From contig NZ_KZ984051.1 of the NCBI RefSeq assembly GCF_003569805.1, positions 1,467,606 to 1,531,605 on the forward strand: a DNA stretch of 64,000 nucleotides, in the 5' to 3' direction. Shown in pieces: positions 17,437 through 25,475 of this stretch. The stretch is from Microbacterium halotolerans (GTDB lineage Bacteria > Actinomycetota > Actinomycetes > Actinomycetales > Microbacteriaceae). Below the pieces are notes generated by a model. That model was not told the DNA's origin and made no database searches. It was given only the letters and a program-made list of their open reading frames with translations. Position 1 is the first letter of the stretch. Each line of letters opens with the position of its first letter. The position numbers were made by a program, and so were the translations under genes.

Positions 17437-18702
17437 TCAGCCGATCGAATCGACCGTCTCGTAGCCGTTGCCGTTGTACTCCTGCACGACAAGGCTCGAC
17501 ACGGCAGGCTGACCGTCCTCCGTGGTGTTCACCGCGGTGCCGTCCAGCATCAGCGGCGCCTGCAGGTCGGAGACGCTGCGCAGCGCCTCCATGAAGGACT
17601 CGCGGGTCGGCTCCTCCATGTTCTGGAACGTCTCGTCGAGAGTCGCTCCGATCATGTAGCTCCACATGCAGTGCGGGAAATCGGGCGTCGTGGTGTAGTC
17701 GCCCGAGTAGGTCTCGAGCGAGGAGAGGAAGGTGGTGACGTCCTCGTCCTCCGCGTAGGCCGGCGACTGCGGCGCCTTGGCGAACGACACCGAGTAGAAA
17801 CCGTCCTCCGGGGCGGCGTTCGCCGGGCCGAGGATGGCCACGGGGCTCGACGTGTTCGACGGCAGGAACCAGCTGGGTGACCAGCCGAGCTCGCGCGTCT
17901 TCTCGATCGATGAGATCACCAGCGGTGTGATCGACATGGCGTTGAAGAACACGTCGGCGTCGGTGTCCGCCAGCTGTGTCAGCTGGGAGTCGACGGAGGG
18001 GTCGGTCGCCTCGTAGGTGAGCTCTTTCACGACCTCGACGCCCGTTCCCTCGATGGCCTCCTTGAAGCCCTCGACGTAGCCTTCGCCGTAGTCATCGTTC
18101 TGCGACAGGATCGCAACCGTGAGGTCGTCGCCCGACTCCGCGAGCAGCTCGCCGAACGCCGCGCCCTCGTTCATGTACGTGGGCACGAAGCCGAGCTGCC
18201 ACGGGCTCTCGGTCTGATCGGAGAAGATCGGGTCGCCGGTCTGGATCAGGACCTGCGGCACCTCCTCGTCGATCGCCGCGTCGCGGAATGCGCGGTTGGT
18301 CGGCGTGCCGAGTCCCGCCGTGAACGCGAACACGTCGCCGGAATTCTGCTGGAAGTTCTGCAGCGCCTTCTGCGGGTCGTAGGCGTCGTCCCATGCCTGC
18401 ACGTCGACTGTGCGGGTGTTGCCGTCGCCGAACTCGATGCCGCCGGCATCGTTGCGCTCGCCCATGTAGGCGACGAGCCCCGCGACCGTGCAGTTGCCGG
18501 GACCGGCCGTGGCACCCGACAGCGGCGTCGTGACGCCGAGGGTGATCGAGTCGTCGGTGATGCCGGGGCTCGATCCGCCGCCGTCGCCATCGCCGCCGCC
18601 GGAGCCGCCGTCGTCGCGGCCGCAGCCGGCCAGGACGAGAGCGAGCGCGGAGCCGACGGCGACGGTGCCGAGCCACTTCGCTTTCCTGCTGTTCAGGATC
18701 AT
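17437..18702 (-). CDS. HAAT-1 substrate-binding lipoprotein (LivK-like)
   Basis: A 421-aa type I periplasmic-binding-fold lipoprotein (lipobox LAGC near residue 24, then a Gly/Asp/Ser linker). It opens with SPGITDDSITLGVTTPLSGATAG, typical of the branched-chain amino acid-type (HAAT) receptors, several of which bind aromatic acids instead. The ATG at 18702 follows GAGG and is preferred to upstream starts. It is the last gene of livG-F-H-M-K on the minus strand, 37 bp after livM. By eye its paralogue at 35839 shares the same N-terminal architecture and motifs (DDAYDPxxxxQNFQ, GMFG/GLGT). Leucine-type specificity should not be assumed. Confidence 0.9.
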   Translation of the reverse strand: MILNSRKAKWLGTVAVGSALALVLAGCGRDDGGSGGGDGDGGGSSPGITDDSITLGVTTPLSGATAGPGNCTVAGLVAYMGERNDAGGIEFGDGNTRTVDVQAWDDAYDPQKALQNFQQNSGDVFAFTAGLGTPTNRAFRDAAIDEEVPQVLIQTGDPIFSDQTESPWQLGFVPTYMNEGAAFGELLAESGDDLTVAILSQNDDYGEGYVEGFKEAIEGTGVEVVKELTYEATDPSVDSQLTQLADTDADVFFNAMSITPLVISSIEKTRELGWSPSWFLPSNTSSPVAILGPANAAPEDGFYSVSFAKAPQSPAYAEDEDVTTFLSSLETYSGDYTTTPDFPHCMWSYMIGATLDETFQNMEEPTRESFMEALRSVSDLQAPLMLDGTAVNTTEDGQPAVSSLVVQEYNGNGYETVDSIG

Positions 18703-18739
18703 GACGGAACCTCTTTCGTTGGTGGTGTCTGAAGGGACG

Positions 18740-19777
18740 TTACGAACCGGTCCGATCATCCGGACGGTCGGCCGAGCGGCGCCCACGGAACAGGCGCCTG
18801 ATGCGGTGAGGCACGCTGGCGAGGCCGCCCGGCAGGATGATCAGCACGGTAAGCAGGATGATGCCCTGGATGAGCGCGGTCAGCGTCGGTGCGATCTCGT
18901 TGGTGATGCTCGGAACGAACACGTAGTAGATGCCGCCGAGCAGCGATCCGAAGATGCTCGCGGCACCGCCGACGACCATCGAAGCGAGCAGGTTGATCGA
19001 GTGGTGGAATGCGAGCGTTTCGGGGCTCGTGTATTGGATGACGACCATGTAGAGGAAGCCGGCCACACCGCCGATCATCGCGGCGATCGTGAACGACATC
19101 ACCTTGTAGCGGTAAGGGGAGATGCCCATCGACTTCGCGACGTTCTCGTTCTCCTTCACGATGGCCAGTGCGCGACCGAACTTTCCGCGCGTGAGGTTCG
19201 CCACCAGGATGAAGCAGATGCCGGCGATGAGCAGCACGGTGTAGTACTGCCACTGGTCGTCGGCGAGACCCGTCCAGTCCGGCGCATCGGAGAAGCGCGC
19301 CGATGTGCCCTGCGACCCTCCGGTGAGATCGGACAGCCGCTTGGCGAGCGGCACGCCGATGACGGGCAGCGCGATCGTGACCATGGCGATGGCGAGTCCG
19401 CCGAGGCGCGCCGCGGCGAAGGCCACGATGAGCCCTGCGACGCCGGGCAGCACGATCGCGGCGATGAAGGTGACGACGATCGGCCAGTCGTTGTTCACGC
19501 CGTATGCCGTGACGTAGGCGCCGAAGCCGACGAAGAAGATCTGGCCGAGCGAGACCTGGCCGGTGTAGCCCATGATCACGTTCAGGCCGAGCACGGCGAC
19601 GGCGAAGACGCCGACGCGGGCCAGCTGCTGATTCGCCTCCACCTGCAGCACGAGCGGGGCGAGCAGCAGCGCGATCACGATGGCCGCGGCCACGGCGTAC
19701 TTCCACCACGCGCGTCGGCCGGACGCCGGCGTGGTCAGGGGAGCGGTGAGGTCGGGGACAGAAGGTGAAGCGGACAT
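18740..19777 (-). CDS. HAAT-1 permease (LivM-like)
   Basis: A 345-aa inner-membrane permease with about 8-10 hydrophobic segments. The GYTGQVSLGQIFFVGFGAYV motif is the LivM signature, and GKFGRALAIVKENENVAKSMGI is the cytoplasmic coupling loop that contacts the ATPases. The ATG at 19777 has GAGG six bases upstream; it starts eight bases after the livH stop. Long upstream open frame in the same register is not needed. It pairs with LivH to form the channel. Confidence 0.92.
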   Translation of the reverse strand: MSASPSVPDLTAPLTTPASGRRAWWKYAVAAAIVIALLLAPLVLQVEANQQLARVGVFAVAVLGLNVIMGYTGQVSLGQIFFVGFGAYVTAYGVNNDWPIVVTFIAAIVLPGVAGLIVAFAAARLGGLAIAMVTIALPVIGVPLAKRLSDLTGGSQGTSARFSDAPDWTGLADDQWQYYTVLLIAGICFILVANLTRGKFGRALAIVKENENVAKSMGISPYRYKVMSFTIAAMIGGVAGFLYMVVIQYTSPETLAFHHSINLLASMVVGGAASIFGSLLGGIYYVFVPSITNEIAPTLTALIQGIILLTVLIILPGGLASVPHRIRRLFRGRRSADRPDDRTGS

Positions 19778-19785
19778 CTCGTTCC

Positions 19786-20667
19786 TCACACTCGCACGAC
19801 GGTCTTGCGGCCGAACAGGCCCTGCGGCCTGATCAGCAGCACGATGAACAGGAGCACGAACGGCACGGCGATCTTGAGGTCGTGCCCGATCAGTGGCACG
19901 TAGACCGCGGCCAGGTTCTCGAGCACGCCGATGATCCATGCGGCGACGACGACGCCGATCGGGCTGGACAGTCCGCCGAGGATGACGGCGGCCAGCGCGT
20001 ACACGAGCACGGTGTCGAACATGCCGGGCGTCAGCGACAGGCGCGGTGCGATGAGCGCGCCCGCGATCGCGCCGAGGGCGGCGGCCAGACCCCAGCCGAT
20101 CATCAGGTGGCGCCCGACCGGGATGCCGGCGAGGGCTGCGGACGACGGATTGTCGGCCACGGCGCGCAGCGCGAGGCCGAGCTTCGTGCCGCGGAAGAGC
20201 AGCTGGATCAGGCCCATCGCGGCGAGGATCACCAGGAAGGTGCCGAGCGACTTCCAGCTGATCGTCGCACCCAGGAACGAGAGGGTCGCTTCGGGGAACA
20301 GCCACGGCAGTCGCAGGTTGTTGTACGACCAGATCCAGCCCGCGAGCCCGGTGAGCAGTGTGAGCAGGCCGACCGTGACGACGATCGCAGTGTCGGGGTC
20401 GCCCTTCTCGAACCTCCGGATGAGCAGGCGCTCGATGAGCGCACCCAGGATGAATGCGGCGATGACCGCGAGCAGGATACCGACGATGAGCGGCATCCCC
20501 CAGCCTACGAAGGCGTAGACGAAGTACGCGGACAGCACGGCCATGCCGCCCTGAGCGAAGTTGATCATTCCCGTCGACTGGTTCACGAGCACGATGGCCA
20601 GGCCGAGGGCCGCGTAGATCGATCCGGTGCCGAGTCCGTCGACGACGAGTTGGATGAAGGTTCCCAT
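19786..20667 (-). CDS. HAAT-1 permease (LivH-like)
   Basis: A 293-aa integral membrane permease of the LivH family. The start MGTFIQLVVDGLGTGSIYAAL, the NQSTGMINFAQGGMAVLSAY segment and the coupling loop TKLGLALRAVADNPSSAALAGI are characteristic. One base separates it from the end of livF, and livM starts eight bases after it, so it is within one transcript. Length and motifs closely match the paralogue at 33912 (also 293 aa). Confidence 0.92.
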   Translation of the reverse strand: MGTFIQLVVDGLGTGSIYAALGLAIVLVNQSTGMINFAQGGMAVLSAYFVYAFVGWGMPLIVGILLAVIAAFILGALIERLLIRRFEKGDPDTAIVVTVGLLTLLTGLAGWIWSYNNLRLPWLFPEATLSFLGATISWKSLGTFLVILAAMGLIQLLFRGTKLGLALRAVADNPSSAALAGIPVGRHLMIGWGLAAALGAIAGALIAPRLSLTPGMFDTVLVYALAAVILGGLSSPIGVVVAAWIIGVLENLAAVYVPLIGHDLKIAVPFVLLFIVLLIRPQGLFGRKTVVRV

Positions 20668-20668
20668 G

Positions 20669-21379
20669 TCAGCCCCCGAGGTACGCCTTTCTGATCTCGT
20701 CGCGGCCCTTCAGCTCCGCTGCCGTGCCGCTGAGCACGCTGCGGCCGGTCTCGAGCACGGTCGCGGCCTCGACGATGCGGAAGGCGAGGGCGGCGTTCTG
20801 CTCCACCACGAGCATGGCGATGCCGGACTCGTCGCGCAGCCGCTGGATCGAGTCGTAGACGTCCTTCGACGTCGAGGGCGCCAGACCCAGCGACGGCTCG
20901 TCGAGGAGGAGCAGGCGGGGCTTCGCCATGAATGCGCGGGCGATCGCGAGCATCTGCTGCTCGCCGCCCGACAGCGTCGAGGCGTTCTGGGCGATGCGGC
21001 GGCTCAGGTTCGGGAACAGCTCGAGGATGAAATCGATGTCGCCGGATATGCCGCTTCGGTCCTTGCGCAGATAGGCACCGACCATCAGGTTCTCGCGCAC
21101 CGAGAGGTTGGGCAGGGTGCCTCGTCCCTCCGGCACGTGCGCGATGCCGAGTGAGGCGACCTTCTCGGGGCCTGCATGCGTGATGTCGGTGCCGTCGAAG
21201 GTGATCAGTCCTCCGACGTTCACGGTGCCGGAGATGGCGCGCAGCGTGGTCGTCTTGCCTGCGCCGTTGGCGCCGAGGATGCCGACGGCGCCGCCATCCG
21301 GCACCCGGAGCGAGACGCCATCGAGCACCTGCACCTTTCCGTACGACGCCGTGACGTCGGTGAGCTCAAGCAGCGTCAT
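20669..21379 (-). CDS. HAAT-1 ATPase (LivF-like)
   Basis: A 236-aa ABC ATPase with Walker A GANGAGKT (about 36-43), signature LSGGEQQ, Walker B RLLLLDEP and the switch histidine region replaced by VVEQN as usual in LivF. It energises import together with LivG. Its start overlaps the end of livG by 14 bases, indicating translational coupling. The C-terminal EIRKAYLGG is the typical LivF ending. Confidence 0.94.
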   Translation of the reverse strand: MTLLELTDVTASYGKVQVLDGVSLRVPDGGAVGILGANGAGKTTTLRAISGTVNVGGLITFDGTDITHAGPEKVASLGIAHVPEGRGTLPNLSVRENLMVGAYLRKDRSGISGDIDFILELFPNLSRRIAQNASTLSGGEQQMLAIARAFMAKPRLLLLDEPSLGLAPSTSKDVYDSIQRLRDESGIAMLVVEQNAALAFRIVEAATVLETGRSVLSGTAAELKGRDEIRKAYLGG

Positions 21380-22148
21380 CCGCGGCCTCCGTTCCGATGT
21401 ACGCCTCGATCACGCGAGGGTCGGCCTGTGCCTCGGCCGCCGTGCCCTGCATGAGCTTCCTGCCGTAGTTGAGAATGACGACACGGTCCGTGAGCGCCGA
21501 GATGAGCCCCATATTGTGCTCGACGATGACGACCGTCAGCTCGCCGTTCTGCGTCAGGTGGCGCACCGTGGTCATCAGCTGCTCCACCTCGCCATGGGAC
21601 AGGCCTGCTGCCGGCTCGTCGAGCAGCAGCAGCGACGGGTGCGACATGCGCGCACGGCAGAGCTCGACCGACTTGTGCAGCCCGTGAGACAGCTCGTCTG
21701 CACGGGAGTGCGCGGCCCACGCGAGCCCCTGATCCTCGAGCATGGTCATCGCCTCGTCGCGCACCTCCCGCTCCCGGCGGCCCGTGGGCGGAATGCGCAG
21801 CGACCACCTGAGCGGGCCGCCTGGCAGACGAGTGTGGCCGCCGAGCATCACGTTCTCGAGCACGGTGTGGTTCAGCTGCAGCGCCGGGTGCTGGAAGGTG
21901 CGTGCGAGTCCGCGCCTGTTCATCGTCGAAGGTGCGGAGCCCGCGACCTCCTCGCCGTCGATCAGGATCGATCCGGATGTCGGCTTGTAGTGCCCGCTGA
22001 TGCAGTTGAACAGCGAGGTCTTGCCCGCACCGTTCGGGCCGACGAGGCCGAAGACCTCTCCAGGCTCGACCTCGAAGCCGACGTCGGTGAGCACCGTCAC
22101 CCCTCCGAATCGGAGGTTGACGTCTGCAAGGGTCAATCGAGCGGCCAT
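21366..22148 (-). CDS. HAAT-1 ATPase (LivG-like)
   Basis: A 260-aa ABC ATPase, the first gene of the minus-strand HAAT-1 operon. Walker A is GPNGAGKT (about 37-44), Walker B SLLLLDEPAAGLSH, and the family's NCISGHYKP and ARTFQHPALQ segments are present. The ABC signature is unusual: LSHGLHK instead of the LSYGxQR common in LivG, so the second-glycine position is kept but the glutamine is histidine. It is divergent from the IclR gene across 282 bp. It probably works with LivF as an asymmetric pair. Confidence 0.92.
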   Translation of the reverse strand: MAARLTLADVNLRFGGVTVLTDVGFEVEPGEVFGLVGPNGAGKTSLFNCISGHYKPTSGSILIDGEEVAGSAPSTMNRRGLARTFQHPALQLNHTVLENVMLGGHTRLPGGPLRWSLRIPPTGRREREVRDEAMTMLEDQGLAWAAHSRADELSHGLHKSVELCRARMSHPSLLLLDEPAAGLSHGEVEQLMTTVRHLTQNGELTVVIVEHNMGLISALTDRVVILNYGRKLMQGTAAEAQADPRVIEAYIGTEAADDAA

Positions 22149-22430
22149 CGCTGATCTCTCTCTGTCGCGGCGGTGCGATCTGTGGGCGTGTCGGCGCGGG
22201 CGTCGGGTCGTCTGCGCCGCCTATCGTTGCACGTTACTACGGTTGTGTGCCAAAAGTGTTAACAATCTTGGTTCAGATTTCGTTACACTTTCAGTGTCGA
22301 TCGGCTTCTTCGCCCTCACGTCATTGTGCGGCATCCGGGCTCTTCATATGATGCGCCGCGTGCGTCTGCGGCCGGTCGGTTATCCCATTGATGTGAAACT
22401 CGGCGTAGGATCGGCGCCACGGGAGGTGCG
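22149..22430. promoter_or_regulatory. Divergent control region between HAAT-1 and iclR
   Basis: This 282-bp non-coding stretch is locally AT-richer than its flanks around 22240-22300. It contains the palindromes TGTTAACA (22257-22264) and ACACT-TTC-AGTGT (22285-22297), which are candidate operators for the divergent IclR protein. No convincing -35/-10 pair was identified on either strand. Confidence 0.5.
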
Positions 22431-23285
22431 ATGGCGCACAAGTCAGCGGGGCGCTCGGCGCTCGCCAGGCATCTGGCGGTGCTCGATGCGTTCGACCCCC
22501 TGCATCCGTTCCTGACGCTGACCGAGATCGCCGCCGCTTCGAGGCTGGCACCGTCGACCGCGCATCGCCTCGTCGGCGAACTCACCAGAGAAGGGCTGCT
22601 CGAGCGGCAGCCGGATCGCTCGTACCGCCTCGGCGTGCGGCTGTGGGAGTACGCCTCGCGCACGCCGGGCGCCGTCGGCCTGCGCGAGATCGCCCGGCCG
22701 TGGTGCGAGGCCGTGCACCGCAGAGTCAGGCAGCACACGCAGCTCGGCATCCTGCAGGGCACAGAGGCGCTGTACATCGAGCGGCTGTCGATGCCGGACG
22801 CCGTGATCAACGCGACGCTGGTCGGCGGCAGGATTCCCGCACACGCTTCGTCGGCCGGGCTCGTGCTGCTCGCGCATGCGGACGCGGGGACAGTCGATGC
22901 CGTATGCCGCGCGCCGATGCGCAGATACACCAGCGAGACGATCAGCGGCCCCGAGCAGCTGCGCCGCATGCTCACCAGGATCCGCGGCGACGGCTTCGTC
23001 GTCACCGACGGGCACATCCATCTCGAGGCGCGGGCGATCGGAGTGCCGGTGCGGGGAGCGGGAGGACGCGTGATCGCCGCACTGACGGTGGTCGTGCCGA
23101 ACGATGACACACCGGCGCAGCCGATCGCCGACCTGCTCACAGCGGCGGCAGCCGGGGCCTCGCGCGACCTGGTCCGCGCATCCGGCGAGACGGGCGAGAT
23201 CGCGCCGGAGACGATCGGACTGTCGAAGCGGTCGATCGAATTCATCGCCGAGCTCGAGGAGGACGGCGCGTCGGCGACGCGGTGA
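22431..23285 (+). CDS. IclR family regulator
   Basis: A 284-aa regulator with an N-terminal winged helix (about 12-70; LTLTEIAAASRLAPSTAHRLVGEL) and a C-terminal effector domain (about 85-255) with the IclR pattern GTEALYIERL, HASSAGLVLLAH and ARAIGVPV. IclR proteins commonly control aromatic and short-chain acid catabolism. It is divergent from the HAAT-1 operon and is followed after five bases by a LysR gene in the same direction. Likely targets are the adjacent importer and the demethylase genes, but this is inference from location. Confidence 0.93.
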   Translation: MAHKSAGRSALARHLAVLDAFDPLHPFLTLTEIAAASRLAPSTAHRLVGELTREGLLERQPDRSYRLGVRLWEYASRTPGAVGLREIARPWCEAVHRRVRQHTQLGILQGTEALYIERLSMPDAVINATLVGGRIPAHASSAGLVLLAHADAGTVDAVCRAPMRRYTSETISGPEQLRRMLTRIRGDGFVVTDGHIHLEARAIGVPVRGAGGRVIAALTVVVPNDDTPAQPIADLLTAAAAGASRDLVRASGETGEIAPETIGLSKRSIEFIAELEEDGASATR

Positions 23286-23289
23286 TGGC

Positions 23290-24249
23290 ATGGCATGGTC
23301 GTCGATGGATCTGAACCTGGTGCGCGTGTTCGTCGCCGTCTACGAGGCGCGCAGCCTCACCGTCGCCGCGTCGCGCCTGTACGTCACTCAGTCGGCCGTG
23401 AGCCAGTCGCTGGCGAGGCTGAGGGGCGAGGTCGACGACCGGCTGTTCGAGCGCCGCGGACGCACGATGGAGCCGACGGCGCTGGCGCAGTCGCTGTACC
23501 CGGGCTTCCGTGAGGCGCTCGCCGCCGTCGACCGCACGATCGAGCAGGTGCACGGCTTCGACCCGAGCACGAGCGATCGCACCTTCCGGATCGCGCTGAG
23601 CGAGCTGGGGGAGATCGGCTGGGCGTCGGCGCTGCTGAGCGCCGTGACGGCGCAGGCGCCGCAGATGCCGATCGAGATCGTGCCGATCGAACCGGACGCG
23701 CTGCCGGACTGGCTCGCGCGGGGCACGGTCGACCTGGCCGTGACGCCGCGCCACATCACGGGCGAGTTTCCCAGCACCGTGCTGAAGACGCAGAGCTACG
23801 GCCTCGCGATGGGCAGATCCCATCCGCTCGCCGAAGGCAGCCTCAGTCTCGACGACTACCTCGGGGCCACGCACATCTCCGTGGCGGAGGACTCGGGCGG
23901 CGACGAGGTCGCCGCAGCGCTGCAGCGGGCCGGTGGACGGGTGCGGCCCTTCATCCGGCTGAACCACTATGCGTCGCTTCCCCCGCTTCTGGCGCGCAGC
24001 GACCGGTTCGTGGCGACGGTTCCCGACACGATCGCGCTGGGTTGGGCCAGGCACTGGTCGCTGAGGGTGAGGCCGCTGCCGTTCGAGATGGCGCCGCTCG
24101 AACTGCGGCTGTACCGGCGCGTGACGACTCAGCATGCTGCGGCGCTCGACTGGCTCTACGACACCGTCGCCCATGCCATCCGAGGCTCGAAGGGGCAGTT
24201 CTCGGTCATCCACGGCGATGCAGTGCCGGGCGAGCGGGCCGCCGACTGA
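23290..24249 (+). CDS. LysR family regulator
   Basis: A 319-aa regulator. The N-terminal LysR HTH (DLNLVRVFVAVYEARSLTVAASRLYVTQSAVSQSLARLRGEV, about 6-50) is unmistakable, and the remainder forms a two-lobed periplasmic-binding-like effector domain. The start at ATG 23290 is close to the iclR stop; ATG 23305 is an equally good alternative because neither has a strong ribosome-binding site. It may regulate the methyltransferase gene that follows after 169 bp, where a tandem TGCGTCACGTG repeat is found. Confidence 0.9.
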   Translation: MAWSSMDLNLVRVFVAVYEARSLTVAASRLYVTQSAVSQSLARLRGEVDDRLFERRGRTMEPTALAQSLYPGFREALAAVDRTIEQVHGFDPSTSDRTFRIALSELGEIGWASALLSAVTAQAPQMPIEIVPIEPDALPDWLARGTVDLAVTPRHITGEFPSTVLKTQSYGLAMGRSHPLAEGSLSLDDYLGATHISVAEDSGGDEVAAALQRAGGRVRPFIRLNHYASLPPLLARSDRFVATVPDTIALGWARHWSLRVRPLPFEMAPLELRLYRRVTTQHAAALDWLYDTVAHAIRGSKGQFSVIHGDAVPGERAAD

Positions 24250-24311
24250 GGCAGTCGCTGCGTCTCGCGCTCGGTCATCCGGCGTCATCGTTCGTCTCCG
24301 GCGCGTAACGA

Positions 24312-24342
24312 TGCGTCACGTGAAGTCACGGTGCGTCACGTG
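24312..24342. promoter_or_regulatory. Tandem TGCGTCACGTG repeat upstream of the methyltransferase gene
   Basis: Two identical 11-mers, TGCGTCACGTG at 24312-24322 and 24332-24342, start exactly 20 bp apart (about two helical turns), with another TCACG between them. The first contains the palindrome TCACGTGA (24316-24323). They lie about 80-105 bp before the start at 24419, a position suited to activator binding. Confidence 0.6.
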
Positions 24343-24418
24343 CGCACACGGCCGGTGCGCTGGCGCCTACGTTTGTTCCCGCGCGGCATGCCAGCCGCGA
24401 ACGAGAAGGGTGCGAAAC

Positions 24419-25465
24419 ATGAGCAGTGATGTCCTGACCAGTCGGCTCGACGCCGGACCCGTCGTGTGCGCCGAGGGGTTCCTGTTCGAACTCGAGCGGC
24501 GCGGGTACCTGACCGCGGGCGAGTTCGTCCCGGAGGTGGCGCTCGAGGAGCCGGATGCCCTGCGCAGCCTGCACATCGATTTCCAGCGTGCGGGCAGTGA
24601 CATCGTCGAGGCGTTCACCTACAACGGGCACCGCGAGAAGATGCGGGTGATCGGCAAGGAGGAACTGCTGGAGCCGCTGAATCGTCAGGCGCTGCGGATC
24701 GCCCGCGAGGTCGCCGACCGGGTGCCGGGCAACCTCGTCGCGGGCAACATCTCGAACACGAACATCTGGGACCCGAACGACAGCGGTGCGCAGCGCGATG
24801 TGCGCGGCATGTTCGAGGAGATGGTGGGCTGGGCCGTCGAGGAGGGCGCGGACATCATCATCGCCGAGACCTTCTACTACGCGGGCGAGGCGGAGCTCGC
24901 GCTCGAGGTGGCGAAGGCGAGCGGTCTGCCCGTCGTGTCGATGCTCGCGCCGATGGCGGCGAACGAGCTGATGGACGGCATCGGCATCGTCGAGACGGCC
25001 CAGCGGCTCGAGCAGGGCGGGGCCGACGTGGTCGGGCTGAACTGCTTCCGCGGGCCGGAGACGCTGCTGCCGTGGATCCGCCGCATCCGTGAGGCCGTGT
25101 CGGTGCACGTCGGCGCGCTGCCGGTGCCGTACCGCACGACCGAGGCGGAGCCGACGTTCTTCAACCTCTCGGACGTGGCGGCGTCGGTGCCGTCGCCGCA
25201 CGGGCGCACCTTCCCCACGGCGCTGGACCCCCTGTACGCGAACCGCTACGAGATCCGCGACTTCGCCGAGAAGGCGCTGGCCGACGACATCCGGTTCATC
25301 GGTGTGTGCTGCGGTGCGTCGCCCGTGCACATCCGCGAGGTCGCCGAAGCCGCCGGCCGCACGCCCGCCGCGAGCAGGTACAGCGAGAACATGAGCAACC
25401 ACTTCATGTACGGCAGCAACGAGCGTCTGCCTGAGCACATCAAGGGCCTCGGCGCGAGCGCCTGA
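24419..25465 (+). CDS. Homocysteine S-methyltransferase / BHMT family protein
   Basis: A 348-aa barrel protein of the homocysteine S-methyltransferase family, which transfers a methyl group to a thiol through a zinc-thiolate site. Zinc ligands are visible as the cysteine in GLNCFRGP (about 206) and the pair in GVCCGASP (about 296-297). The N-terminal region has FLFELERRGYL and the EAFTYNGHREKM segment of the betaine-homocysteine methyltransferase branch. GAGAAGGG precedes the ATG at 24419. It converges on a LigM/DesA-like O-demethylase gene with ten bases between them. The methyl donor could be methyl-THF, a betaine or another methylated compound; the pairing with a THF-dependent demethylase suggests disposal of methyl groups. 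Confidence 0.85.
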   Translation: MSSDVLTSRLDAGPVVCAEGFLFELERRGYLTAGEFVPEVALEEPDALRSLHIDFQRAGSDIVEAFTYNGHREKMRVIGKEELLEPLNRQALRIAREVADRVPGNLVAGNISNTNIWDPNDSGAQRDVRGMFEEMVGWAVEEGADIIIAETFYYAGEAELALEVAKASGLPVVSMLAPMAANELMDGIGIVETAQRLEQGGADVVGLNCFRGPETLLPWIRRIREAVSVHVGALPVPYRTTEAEPTFFNLSDVAASVPSPHGRTFPTALDPLYANRYEIRDFAEKALADDIRFIGVCCGASPVHIREVAEAAGRTPAASRYSENMSNHFMYGSNERLPEHIKGLGASA

Positions 25466-25475
25466 GCCGGTCGAA

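Noticed and set aside
17437..22148. Leucine/isoleucine/valine importer
   Set aside because: HAAT receptors have many ligands, and context (aromatic catabolism) argues against a default amino acid assignment.
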